Positions 12,901-24,645 of a stretch of DNA of 64,000 bases are shown in pieces. Position numbers and translations under genes: made by a program. The notes beneath the pieces are model-generated. The model was given only the letters and a program-made list of their open reading frames with translations, made no database searches and had not been told where the DNA came from. Origin of the DNA: Monilinia fructicola (lineage: Eukaryota; Ascomycota; Leotiomycetes; Helotiales; Sclerotiniaceae); NCBI GenBank assembly GCA_008692225.1, contig VICG01000010.1:992001-1056000 (forward strand). The letters run 5' to 3'. Numbering within the stretch: the stretch's first letter is position 1; each line of letters begins with the position of its first letter.

Positions 12901-13696
12901 TACTGAGTACTGAGTACAGCAATACAGCGACACATCAATATATCACTCGGGTTTAGTTAGTTACTAAGCAATTGCAAATGCAAATGCTTGGCAAGAAGAA
13001 AGGACCTCCAGTACTTGTACGGAGTAGACATAACGTGAGTGGGTGATGCCGGTACAAACCCAGTAGCTAATCAATTAAGCTGGAGATGCAGAGAACAATA
13101 ACTACTTTGAGTAAAACCCGTTTTTACTGTACAGTACATGTATTTCCTTTCTTCTCTTTTCCCTGCTCTGCCTGCCCTGCCCTGCCCTGCCTTACCTTCT
13201 TCTAATCCTTCGTCAACGATATCGACGATCTTCAAGATTCACTTCAACAATGTTGATGGCCGAGTAGAATCATGTTATTCATTAAGCGCCCTCCCTGGCG
13301 TAACTTCTCTACTAAGCATCAGCACCAGCTGCTCCCTTAAAAGGTTCCCACCCATCGGTGTCTGTTTTAGTTTTGATTAAACCTAATAATATATCGTCAA
13401 GGACAACCAGTACCTGCTCGCCGTTTTTGTGAGTGTTGTCGCAGAACGGATATAGCCAAAGAAAGCGAAAGCGAGAACGACCTCGGAAGAGTGAGTGAAA
13501 GAGAGAGCCAGAGAGAGAGGAAGGGAGAGAAGGGCGGAACGAAACGAAAGCGAGAAGAGAAGAAGGTAGGTAGACTTTACCTCTTGTTACATAAAACTCA
13601 TGTTACATTGCTATTAATATTCTCAAGATTTCTTCCGATATTTCAACTTAATATACATTTTTATTTTTTGGCTTTGTACAAATAAATGTACATGAT

Positions 13697-13815
13697 ATGG
13701 AAACAAAGACAACAACAACAACAACAGCAGCAGCAGCAGTAGCGACAACAATAGCGACAACAACAGCAGCGACAGCAATAGCGACAACAACAACGACAAC
13801 AACAACAACAACGGT
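13697..13815. repeat. Interrupted (CAA/CAG/CGA)n trinucleotide array
   Basis: About 40 triplets of the ACA/GCA/CGA type. It gives artefactual open frames on both strands (poly-Thr/Ala and poly-Leu), which I do not regard as genes. Confidence 0.85.
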
Positions 13816-14089
13816 CTGGTCTTATCCACTTTATATGATTTCCCATACTCAACTCCATTTCCATCCATCGAGGTGTCGGGGTATCCATTTGAAATAAGAG
13901 GGAAAAAACTTATTCAGCTGCAAGGTTTTCTAATTCCCTTTCATTCATTCTCACTCCCTTTCCATTCCCCTTTTCCCTTTTGTAATTATATTATTATTAT
14001 TTTATATTATCATTTCTTTCTTTTGGGAACACTGCCCCGAGTCTAATTGCCAATCAATTCCATCAGATCAGATCAGATCAGATTAAATC

Positions 14090-14910
14090 TCATTCATAGA
14101 TTCGACTAATCATCTAAATTAGGAAATTTGGTCTATAATTTACTACTTGAGTACAATTGGTTAAATGATTATTACTACCTATAATAATTCAATTATCTAC
14201 CTAGGTATCCATGGATTTCTCTATCTATTACTTATTTATAAGCTACTCGTAAACCTTCTTCTTTATTTACTTAAGTATATAAGTACTTAATTATTTATTA
14301 ACTCGTTTTAATAAATTAAAGATTTAAATAGAATATAATTAACGTCTTTTTATATTCTTATAATTATTATTCTTATTATTATTCTAAGGTTATTCCTTAT
14401 ACTTTATATATATATTAATATTTACTTAACTTTATTTATTATTACTATTAGATTAAAACTAATTATATAAATAATTAATTAATACTTAAATAACGTATTA
14501 TATATATATATTTTTTATTCTATAAAGAATAAAAATAAATAATAATTAGATTTTTATAATATTAATTTAATAAAATATTTATTTATTTTAAAAAAAAATT
14601 AATTTCTTTTAATTTAATTCTTTCTTTAAATAAAAAACTAAAAAAAATAATAAAAAAAATAAAAAAGCTTAAAAGAAATAATAAGTTATTCTTTTAAAAG
14701 CTAATAATAAATTTATATACTAATATATAATATACGATATAATAGTAGTCTTATTAGTTTAAGTCTCTTTTTAATTAGAATATATACTTATCTAGTATTA
14801 TATATAGTATCTAATAGATGTTTATAAATAAGATAAAACTTATTATTTAAGTACTTTATCTAAGTATTAACTATTTTATACCTTATATATATATATATAT
14901 ATATATAATT
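14090..14910. repeat. AT-rich island, RIP-like composition
   Basis: Sequence is nearly all A/T, with TpA very frequent and CpA/TpG scarce, between ordinary-GC flanks. This is the composition left by repeat-induced point mutation in Pezizomycotina. No transposon protein remnant or terminal repeat is recognisable. Confidence 0.6.
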
Positions 14911-14924
14911 TCTACTCGTTCATT

Positions 14925-15110
14925 CATCCATTCATTATTTACTTAATAAAATCATTTATTTATTTATCTATCTATTCATTCATTTATTATTATTCATTTA
15001 CTTATTTACTCATTTATTCATTTACTTACTTACTTACTTATTCATTCATTCACTTATTCATTCACTTACTCACTTCTCACTCCTCACTCCTTCCTCACTT
15101 ACTCCTCACC
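14925..15110. repeat. (ATTC/ATTT/ACTT)n tetranucleotide array
   Basis: Long imperfect run of CATT, TATT and CTTA units directly adjoining the AT-rich island, grading into CACTTACTC and CATCCATC units. Confidence 0.8.
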
Positions 15111-16111
15111 CAACTTACTCCCTCTTATCCTCTCACAACCTTGAGATATTCCATCCATCCAGTCATGCCGTCCATCCATTCATCCATACCAAAACGTACC
15201 TACATATATCTAGATAAACCACCTACTTATTCTACTAGGTACCTACCTACCTACCTATGCCTGCCTGCCTACCTAGTACCTTACTTGACAAATTCATTGA
15301 TAACCTTTCGACTGTAAACCTCATCGTTCATATGCAGACACATTTATTATTGTTATATCCACACACATCCATATTCACACACATCCATCCATCCATCCAT
15401 CCCTTCACCAACATATACCTAGGTATATATTTCCACGCATTCACATATATGAATATTCCTTCCCATATATTCCCTCGCACATATTCCTTCACACACATTC
15501 ATTCATTCATTCATTCACACATATTTAAACAAATTCTCATTCCTCGGATCAATTCCGAACCACTAGTTTTTATATCATTTCAAACCAACTCCTTGGTACG
15601 TACAAAAAAATGATACACATAACAAAACCTTAATCCTTGATCTTCTTCTCTTTTCTTCTCTCGGCCACGGAATCATAAATCTTCAAGAAGCTTTTTTTCC
15701 CTCTGAATGTTTGAACGATTCCCAGAAAGCCAAATAAAAACTCATCCCATTCTCTCCAGGGCTTCTCTTGGTCTTCACTAGCTTTTCACATCATCCTGGG
15801 TTTTTCTTCTTCTTTTACCCTTACCCTTACCCTGACCCAGGTACCCCACTAGGTACAAGTGATTATTCTATTACTACTGCTGTTCTGTACCAATTACTTT
15901 TGTTCGACTCTCCTCGTCCCTTTTCACAAATCAGCCAAAAAACTCAATATTCCCCAAAACCTTGTTCCTTACTTGGTTTTCAGCTTTGCTAGCTGTGCAA
16001 TCGAATCATCTTTCTCTTCACAGTGACGCAGCAACTTCTAGGTAGGCTAGCTGCCTGCCTCAGAAGGGCTGCAGTCACTCTCCAACTTTAGGTTCTGGCA
16101 ACGTTAAGAGG

Positions 16112-17736
16112 ATGGCCTTGATACTGCCCAAGGGCATTGTGGTCAATTCACCGCAAATTGGAAGTACCATTGAGAGGATCAAGAACGATCCTTTGGATCT
16201 TGCTGATATCGCCAGATTCTGGAAAGGTATCCTCCATGTCTTGATTGCACACAAGGAGAGCATTAAACTTATTGTCCTATAGTTTACACTACCACAAAAC
16301 GAAGACTTCTCGACCCTACAGCCGAACGTTTGGAGAATTACTGGTGGCGAATATGGGGAAGTCGAAGTCGAGAATTGGATGCTTCAACCGTGGCTCGACT
16401 CTTCGTGCATATTTCAGACGGAGACACTTTTGTGCCACTCAAAGGACCACCTAATCGCTATGAAAGTGAAACGCCAATGGTATGCAAAACTTGTGAATCC
16501 ACCGTGGAATGATGCTGAATCTTAGATTATCAGAATAGTGCTGCCTGTATGGGGAAGACTGCCTCGAGTACCTCGGTCGCCCGTGCCAGCAACGAGAGCC
16601 GACCAAGTACCACGCCGACATCAGCTACGCGAACATCTGCTCCCATGCCACCCCCAATACTGAAAAAGAGCAGAGGTCCTTCTGGAAATGGTCCTCGACC
16701 AACTGCACGTTTCATCTCCCCAGCAGCTTCAGAAGATGAGTCGTCAAATTCGGGTAGCACAAACAAGCACGTCGTAGTACAATCACCTTCACCACCTCCG
16801 GAGCAAGCGAGTACCATCGATGAAAAGATGGAGAAAGAGAAGGTCGATAGGAAATTGATGCCTGCACCTGCAAGTAAGAAATTCGTTGCTTCAGCTTCGA
16901 AAAAGAAGAGACCGGTCGTTGTTCGACGGCAGAGTTCGCAAACTTCACAATCCTCGAATGATAGTGCAGCAAGAGTCTCGGGTGGTCAAGGACAGCAGAA
17001 TAGAAATCTAGGCAGGGTGCCGCCTTTATCGGTACAGCCCGGTAGAAACCAGATCCCGCAAGAGAATATGGTCCCGCGATCTACAATCTCACCTATCAAA
17101 CGAACTTTTTCCAAATCGGCTGCTCCAGCTCGAGGTGGTTCTCGCAAACTTGCAAGTACTCGTGAGGAGAGTGCTGAGGTAGAGCCTGCCCAGGCTGGTC
17201 CTGTGAGTAACCTTCAGGCACTGAGTAATCAGGTTCCGGCACCTTTAGTTAGCGATGCAGAGTTCAAAGTGCAAAGGCTGCTCCTCGACAATACTAAAAC
17301 GGCCAGCATGCTGCCATCCGGGCCTCCAAGTCCAGATTCTCAGACATCCATCACGTCCAAGGATTCCAGCACTGGCAAACCCCCGGGATATCGAAAGATA
17401 AGCGGAAAGCATCTTTTGCAACACCAGTCTAAGGGTATCGTCAGCTCGGCGCCCACATTAGCTGATGCTACCGGTCATCTCGATTTGGGCAGCGGCAGTC
17501 ACAATACCACAGCGCCTGCATCTCCAGAGAAGTCCGGCAAGGGCAAGGCTCGAACTCTCGTGAAGGATCTTTTTACCAAGAAGTCAATGCCACAAGTAGC
17601 CTCATCCAAGGCGCCGGAGAGCGTGCTATCATCTTCGGGGCCCCTCAGCAAAAGTCAGTCGCAGCTTTCCCTTTTGCTTGAGCGAGACCAAGCGAGGGGC
17701 TCATTGTCAAATAAGGGGAAGCAGGCCATGAAGTAA
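16112..17736 (+). CDS. AreA GATA-like domain protein (PF08550-type)
   Basis: Three exons, 16112-16226, 16283-16479 and 16534-17736, give 504 residues with no frameshift. The N-terminus has the AreA GATA-like signature: DLADIARFWKVYTTTKRRLL at about 29-48, then the RLENYWWRIW core at about 54-63. This short domain occurs at the N-terminus of AreA and in many other fungal proteins that lack a GATA zinc finger. No zinc finger is present here, so it is not AreA itself. The rest is Ser/Pro/Lys-rich and probably disordered, ending in SKSQSQLSLLLERD-type low-complexity sequence and a basic KGKQAMK tail. It is probably nuclear or cytosolic regulatory, but the role is unknown. The start is supported by the short first exon and a phase-consistent join. 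Confidence 0.85.
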
Positions 17737-19096
17737 ATTTGCATGCCATACACAAGAAAACCAACACATGATTTGTACATATATGATCGATCGGGGGTAG
17801 CATGATACACATGATGAACAAAAGTGTTTCCATGGCGCTTCGTTTCTATTGCTGCATTAAAGGAGCGTTGGGAACAGGTTTGCTATTGGTGTCATGGATT
17901 TTGAGGGTCAATAGGTTGCATATCTGGCTACGGAGTTTTTGGGATTGGTTGCATTTGGGAATGGAGCTTTTGAATTAACTTTACAAGGCTTACTTTCATG
18001 AATGTTGAGGAACTTTTAGCGTCTGTTGTATATGCATCCATACAATACAAGTAATTCATAACCATAGCTGGGGAGTTTACGCATGATTGTAAAAATAACA
18101 GTGTGTTGGGACTGTCGAAGGCACACCATCTAGTCAGGATATATACCCATATCCATATTCTGAGGTAAACGAAAGTGACTTCCTCATTTACATGTGATAC
18201 TCCAAATCACAAATTCTCACTATAGCATAAATATCCGAAAGGAACCTAATTATATAACATATCCGATTGGTAGAACGGGTAAAGATAACCCGACCTTTTT
18301 CCCCTGGAGATCTCTTGGCTCGAGAAATTGAGATATACTGCAGATGCAGCGCGTATAAACGGGTTGAATACTTTTAGTACATATCAATTCTTGTCTACTG
18401 TATCCACTTAAGGTTACACAAGAAATGGGCGGGATTGTTGTGTAACGTGTTTGTTGACTCCAATCAAATGTAAGTTATAAAATGTATATGATACCATATA
18501 TGCAGTATATAGACTTCAACCATCTCTTCCGTAAACTCTTCTGAGTCTTGAGCATCCGGCAAATGCCGAGGCTTGGCTATCCTAGTGGGGTTACTACTTT
18601 GGAGGATAAAGTTCCGGGTTGGATTTTTTGACTTTCATCAGATTCTACTGTGTTAATGACAACCTCATGCTTCATGTGAATAATAAAGGATGGGAGATTC
18701 TAAATCCCATCTCGTTCCGGGGGTATAGTACGGTTTACCTAAGCCAAGTAGTCTTGTGGTTCGTACACGGTACCTGCGACCATTCATTCCCCTTGTAGGG
18801 TATATGCGTTCCGGCATTACGACTGGCTTCCGGGTAATGATGTATCGAATTGGCGTATGAGCATCATCCGCTGCTTACCTTTGCCCTCGTCTGATATGTG
18901 CAAAATCGACCACTCACCGTCATGGAAGATGACAAGGCGGGCGCTAGCAGTAATTCACTGCGCCGTATGCCAAGGCCATTAATAATCTGGTCATCTCCGT
19001 CTTTGCACGCTAAGCTACCCACGATTCAGCATCTGGAAATTTCAGTCTCCGAGACTTTCTCTGTCTCTCTCTCCCCGCGCATCGCCCGGTCTCATT
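17737..19096. other. Intergenic, no gene seen
   Basis: Mixed AT-rich DNA between two plus-strand genes. It includes the 3' flank of the AreA-like gene and presumably the promoter of the GT90 gene (C/T-rich tract 19055-19095). No RNA gene or repeat of note. Confidence 0.4.
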
Positions 19097-20519
19097 ATGG
19101 CGAATCTCAAACGACGTAGCTAGTGCCTTGCGTCGTCGTCCTTATCCCTTTGTTCTCGCCTTTCTCCTCGTTTCCCTTGTCTTGTTTTATGGATCGCGTC
19201 GGGAAGGCTTGTCGCCCGAAGTGATTGATTGCTACTCCGCGGGTTCATGCCCCACTGCTGGGAGTGATTTGCTGCAGGACTCGGGGCATCCAAGTGGCAG
19301 ATTTGGGTTTGATGGAACGTGGAATTTATACGAGGGATTATCGGAATTTGGTCTTGACGCAGAGACAATGCGATTTGGCCTTTCCAGGTTTGTTTGAGGA
19401 GGTGGAGCGCCCCGTGCAGCTGAGGAGGGAGAAGAAGGTTACGAGGAGGGAATTGGATGAGACGCCGAGGTTGAATGGGTTTATTCGGGCTATGATTTTT
19501 GATCAGCAGGTTTGTGCTTTTATCTTCGCTTCCGCGGTTGTTTTCTGTGGACGGTGGAAAAACAAGGGTTTCGGATGAAATACAAGCTAACCATCAGAGC
19601 AAAAGTTATACATCCTCGATACATCTGGGCAAATCTACTCTCGCGGTCTGGCCACCCTCCATGCACTCCACCGGGCCATGCTCACCTCTCCGGAGCCCCT
19701 GCCCGATATCGAATTCACCATGAACGTCGACGATCGACTCGAAGGACATGCCAATGGCTCTACGCACGACAAGTGAACAACACCGAAACCTGGCTCATGC
19801 CCGAATACGGATTCTGGGCATGGCCCGAAACGAAAATCGGGAGTTATGGCGAAGCGCAGATGAAAGCCCTCCTTACCGAGAGCGAATGGCCCTGGAGTCG
19901 GAAGATCGATAAGTTGCTATGGCGCGGCGCGACGATGAACCTCGAGGTGCGCAAGAAATTTGTCGAGGTTACGAAGGGGAAAACTTGGGCGGATGTGAAG
20001 ACGCTGGATTGGCATGATGAGGGGAGTATGCGGAATGACTTGAAGAGTATGGATGAGCATTGCCAATACAAGTTCTTGGCGCATACCGAGGGGAATTCCT
20101 ATTCGGCTCGCTTGAAGTATTTGAGGAATTGTAGGTCAGTGATCGTGGCGCACAAGCTGGAGTGGATGGAGTTTTTTCATCCGCTGATGAAGAAGGATGG
20201 ATCGGAGCAGAATTATATCGAGGTGGATAGGCAGTTTGAGGGCTTGGAGAAGAAGATGGAGGAGTTGCTTGGGAAGAAAGATTCTGGCGACTTGGAGGAG
20301 ATTGCGGAAAGAAGCGTGAGGGTCTTTCGAGAGAGATATCTGACGCCTGCAGCGGAAGTTTGTTATTGGAGGAGGTTGATATCGGGGTGGAAGGAAGTCA
20401 TGGGGTTCGAAGTGGAATTCTTCAATGTGACGGCTACGGGCGAGAAGAAGTGGAGGGGTGTTCCCGTGGAATCTTTTCTGCTGGAGAGAAGGTTGAAGTG
20501 GGACCCCGTATTAATTTGA
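19097..20519 (+). CDS. GT90 / CAP10-domain glycosyltransferase, type II membrane protein; frameshifted
   Basis: The N-terminus (MANLKRR...) leads into a signal anchor, PYPFVLAFLLVSLVLFY, as in Golgi type II enzymes. After an intron at 19510-19605 the CAP10/GT90 core follows: LYILDTSGQIYSRGLA, WLMPEYGFWAWP, LLWRGATMN, DEHCQYKFLAHTEGNSYSAR, LKYLRNCRSVIVAH, EWMEFFHPL, NYIEVDR and RYLTPAAEVCYWRR. This family includes cryptococcal Cap10/Cxt1 xylosyltransferases and animal POGLUT; the donor sugar here is unknown. Three one-base indels disrupt the frame: near 19113-19122 (between MANLKRR and the anchor), in TTT at 19325-19327, and at 19772-19774, where a G seems missing between DK and VNN. The 3' half from 19773 is one clean frame. 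Assembly error is the simplest explanation. Confidence 0.82.
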
Positions 20520-20573
20520 TAGCATCGATGGACGCGGCTCGCGGTGCAGATAGACCACCTCCCATGTTTTGTA

Positions 20574-20653
20574 CATTATCAAATTTATCAAATTTATCAA
20601 ATTTATCAAATTTATCAAATTTATCAAATTTATCAAATTTATCAAATTTATCA
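20574..20653. repeat. Nine-base tandem repeat (TATCAAATT)n
   Basis: About nine nearly perfect head-to-tail copies lie immediately downstream of the GT90 gene. The period is a multiple of three, so both strands show open frames of repeated NLS/INL-type tripeptides, which are artefacts. Confidence 0.9.
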
Positions 20654-21094
20654 CATAGTCACTAACGCGCAGACGGGCACAGAGCAAACAGGAAGGCGTC
20701 CCGCATCCCCGCATCCAGAATGTGTACCATCGGTAACGTTTCCCTCATCATCATCATCATCATCATCCTCATTCCATTCCATTCCATTCCATACCCCGAA
20801 TGCATGAGCTTCCACGCGTCATTTGGGTTGCCGTTTGCCGTTTGCTGTTTGCTGTTGGTTGGGGTGGTGGGATGGCTTGGGTATCTTTGATGTCTATTTT
20901 CTGCGGGGGGGAGCGGGGGAGATGGATGGATTGGTCGCGAGGGGAGGGTAGGGAGTTTACGGGGCGGGGGATCATGTAGCTAGCTAGCGAGCGAGCGACC
21001 TGTCTGGGTAGACAGATGGACGGATAGAAAGATAGATAGATAGACAGAGATAGACAGATAGACAGATGTGCAGTACAGCTATGTGATGGTGGGT

Positions 21095-21147
21095 ACAGAT
21101 CAAGTCAAGTCAAGTCTAGTCAAGTCAAGTCAAGTCAAATCTATTCA
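21095..21147. repeat. Pentanucleotide repeat (AAGTC)n
   Basis: About ten copies of CAAGT with a few substitutions. Confidence 0.8.
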
Positions 21148-21223
21148 AGTCCATAAGTGATAGGCTGCGAATCGCAAAGGAAGATCACAGCAGTGGTGAG
21201 ATGAACGTTCGTGATGCCGAGGG

Positions 21224-21227
<4 letters not shown>

Positions 21228-21270
<43 letters not shown>
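21228..21270. repeat. Poly-T run of 43 bases
   Basis: Uninterrupted T homopolymer. It could be a retroelement poly(A) tail seen on the minus strand or simple slippage; no adjacent element was recognised. Its length is likely to be imprecise. Confidence 0.9.
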
Positions 21271-21723
21271 CTTTACCTGTAGAGATGGATGCACGGAGCG
21301 TGGTTGCTAGCTCGGGAGATCAAGAGATCGAGAGAGAGACAGCGTGGCACGGGTTGCGATTCCGTTCGTTGGTCGCATGGTCGCGTGGGAGGAATAGACT
21401 GTACATCGGAGCCTTGGTATGTTAACATAGGTACCTAGCTATAGGTCTCCACAGGAGTAACCAGATCTCCAGCTCGCGGGGTATTCGAGGGAGAGGGAGA
21501 TGGATGCGAGTAATGGATGCGTAACTGTGTGTCGCGTCCCGTCTAGCGATCGATGTCCGCATTGGTGGTGAGGAAACGTGGGAGGGGGAAAGTTAGTCTG
21601 GGACCCTGGTGGGTGGGATGGGGGTCGTGTGTGTGCGCAGGGAGATTTATCCGAGGACCTCCTTTGTTTTGGTGAGGAGCGATGGCTAGCTTATCGTCGT
21701 AGTCGTAGACGAGGTGCTGCGGT

Positions 21724-21750
21724 TTGTGTGTGTGTGTGTGTGTGTGTGTG
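21724..21750. repeat. (GT)n microsatellite
   Basis: About 13 GT dinucleotides. Confidence 0.9.
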
Positions 21751-22120
21751 CTGGGGCTGGGTTTCAAAGGCGGCAGTGTTGGTTTGGTTTTTTGGGGTGA
21801 TGCAGGGCAGGCTGGTGGTGTTTACTGTAGGTAGCTAGCTATCTGAATGAGGGATGGGATTGGTGGATTTGGTGGATGATGAATGGATGAATGAATGGAC
21901 GTGGAAATCTGCCTAATATGGCCGATGATCGGTATGTATTGTTTGTGGGTTATGGGAAATGTATACATACTGTCAAAAATGTGATTGAAAGATGCGATAT
22001 AAATCTAAATTCATGCTTTTTTACATTACAAGTTTCTATGCTAGATAGAAACAACTCCTAGTTCTATCAAAGGTTAAGAATTCTCCTCTCATCCCACGCC
22101 CAATCTTCCACTTTTATTTT

Positions 22121-22258
22121 CCCATCCGCATCCCAATCCGCATCCCAATCCGCATCCTAATCCCAATCCCAATCCCAATCCCATAATCCCAATCTCAATC
22201 CCAATCCCCAATCCCAATCCTAATCCCAATCCCAATCCAATCCCAATCCCAATTCATC
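22121..22258. repeat. (CCCAAT) / (CATCCCAATCCG) minisatellite
   Basis: About 20 degenerate copies of a six-base C-rich unit, with 12-base higher-order units at the left end. The plus strand is C-rich and the minus strand carries regular GGG-ATT runs. Confidence 0.85.
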
Positions 22259-22574
22259 AGCATTTCTCAAAATCCTCACCCATCCCTCAAACCCGAGGTA
22301 TTCAGTACAAGAGTACCTAGCAGTTAGTCCGTCCCCCCAAGATGAAGAATACAGTAATAAAAGACGCAACGTGGCGTCAGGGTAGCTCGCCATGATTTGA
22401 TCCATCGTTAGGGCTGTGCATGCCACGCCAGAATATCTTCCACCGGGATTTTCAGGGATTTTCAGGGACCAAGATGCCACGACACAGTGATCCAGGACCC
22501 TCGTACCTGCAAAATGCATTTTCAGGCTTGGAGTGGATGGGAGTTTGGGTATTATAGTAAGATTATTAGATAGG

Positions 22575-22679
22575 ATGGATGTAAGTATAGAGTAGTAGTG
22601 ATAAGTAGTAGTAATAGTAGTGATATTAGTAATAACAGTAAAGTAATAGTAATAATAGTAGTAACAATAGTAGTAACAA

Positions 22680-22711
<32 letters not shown>

Positions 22712-22715
22712 AGTA
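22575..22715. repeat. (TAG/TAA)n trinucleotide array
   Basis: Imperfect AGTAATAGTAGT array ending in about ten perfect TAG triplets, leading into AT-rich sequence. Confidence 0.85.
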
Positions 22716-24645
22716 TATATATATTGTATATAATTATTGTATTGTATATACTCTAGTATTAATTAAGGAAAGAAGAGGCTCACCTGGGCATTTATAAATC
22801 ATTCTAATTATAAGAGAATTGGCTGGCATGCGTCTTTTTTAAATCTTAGTTCATGTACTTTGTACAGTAATAATAGATGGGAGTTATAGGATTAAAAAGT
22901 ATATCCATTCTAATTTTGATTATACTTTTTTATCTACTTAGATAATGCTTTTTTTCCTTTCTTGGTTGTTGTTGTCGTTGTTGTTCTATTGTTAATCAAT
23001 AGATGAGCGGCCTTAACTAATAATATCCATGCATCTATTTTCTCTCTTTTTTTAAAAGTACTCCAGCTAGATATATTATATTTACATACTATAATAAATG
23101 AATATAATAATGATAATGATATTAATAATAAAATACTCTTATTATTAACAATATTAATATTTTTCCTTCCCCTTTCTTCTTTTTTACGTATTCTCCTTTT
23201 CTTTTATAAGAAAAGCTCGTTACTTATCCCATCTCCTATTCTGCCTCCTATCTTATAAATTTCCATATACAAATTCAATAGAAGGAAAATCTACCTTATA
23301 TCACCAGATAATGAACTCATAGACTTGATTCTATCGACGATCAAAAAGCAAAGCAAAGCAAGCAGCAGAGCAGACTCAGCAGAGCAAAGAAAAAAGGAAA
23401 AGAACCGTTCAAGCAACACCCGTGGACAGCTGGGCAATCCTAAAACCTGGAAGCGTCAATACCGCTCGGAAAGGAAAAATAGATAATCCGAATCATTAGC
23501 ATTTAGCTACAATCAACAATCAACTAAGCCAACTGTATGGCAACTGCACCACCAAAAAAAACTCACATAACCAATCTAAGACAGTATTGATTTTGCGCCT
23601 CACGAACGAGCTGACGAAATTAAGCAAACGATTTTGATACTCTCTCTCTCTCTGTGTGTGTGTATCTGTGTCTCTATTCTCCTCTCCTCTCTCTTTCTCT
23701 TCTCTTTCATCTATTCATCTATTCACTATTCACCTATTCACTATTCACTGTTCACACTGTTCACCTATTCATTCTATACATCTATTTCATATTCATCAAA
23801 AACTTTATAACCTCACTTCCTCACTTCCTCACTTCCTCAACTTTCTCACTTCTTCTCACTTTCGCTGTTTATTTTATACCTCTATAAAGAATCTTTTTAC
23901 ATATCATACAAAATTTACATATAACCTGAATTCGAATTCTTCATTACACCCATCATCCATCATTCACCACCCCCGAGCTCAACTTTCATACTCAACTCAA
24001 CCAACTCAACTCACTCACCTTACCTTACTTCCTTCATTGACGCAAAGTTTAAAGATTATCCGCGGCCGGATCACTTATTATTTTACTCACAATATTGGGA
24101 ACTATAAGAGAAGAATCTCACACACATACGCGTCAAACGAAACTGTCTCTCTTATCAACATTCATTCAACGTTCAATTTGCAAATTATATTAAGCCTGCA
24201 ACAAGTGCTGTTGAGCTTACTGTCGATCTTTTTGTTCGTATTTTATTATTTATTTTTTTTTTTGCGAAATATTATCTTCTAGGAAGGAATCGGAGGATTT
24301 GCGATCCGAATTATTTGCTTATTGTTTAGTTTTTATTATTGATTGATTTATTTATTCATCTATTTTGACTTTTTGTATTTTTTTTTTTCAACGTTACGTT
24401 ACTTTGTGAAGGGGTGGAAAGGAAAGGAATCTTTGTATGCGATATATTTCATTTCGGAGAGAAGAGTGAAGATCACTTTGGACTTTTGAAGTCTTGATTT
24501 GGAATTTTGGAAATCGTACGAACGCACGTACGTGTGATATCTATATAAGTATAGAGAACGTACGAATAGATTTCAGGGGGGGTTCACAATTCAAGACCCT
24601 TCAAAAGCAAGACAGCTTTATTCAATATCATCAACTAAAATCAAG

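Larger units (their letters stand above)
8863..16111. other. Long gene-poor interval
   Basis: Over 7 kb without a recognisable gene. It contains microsatellites (9540-9610, 9838-9900, 10160-10190, 13700-13815, 14930-15080, 15240-15270), repeated GTACTGTAC/AGGTAC-type short palindromes (12600-12920) and an AT-rich island (14090-14910). A short minus-strand frame at 12290-12478 has somewhat protein-like composition (ISPFYGQSEVALYALSIL) but no partner exons. Composition changes repeatedly, as in fungal heterochromatic or repeat-derived DNA. Confidence 0.5.
20520..24645. other. Repeat-rich intergenic region
   Basis: No coding sequence recognised over about 4 kb. It contains several simple-sequence arrays (listed separately), an AT-rich part at 22560-23200, and a long pyrimidine-rich tract at 23640-24050 that probably belongs to the promoter and 5' leader of the Ras-type GTPase starting at 24646. 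Confidence 0.5.

Noticed and set aside
13623..13897. Open frames rich in Leu/Ser, Cys or Thr/Ala
   Set aside because: They come from the CAA/CAG/CGA triplet array on both strands, so they are composition artefacts.
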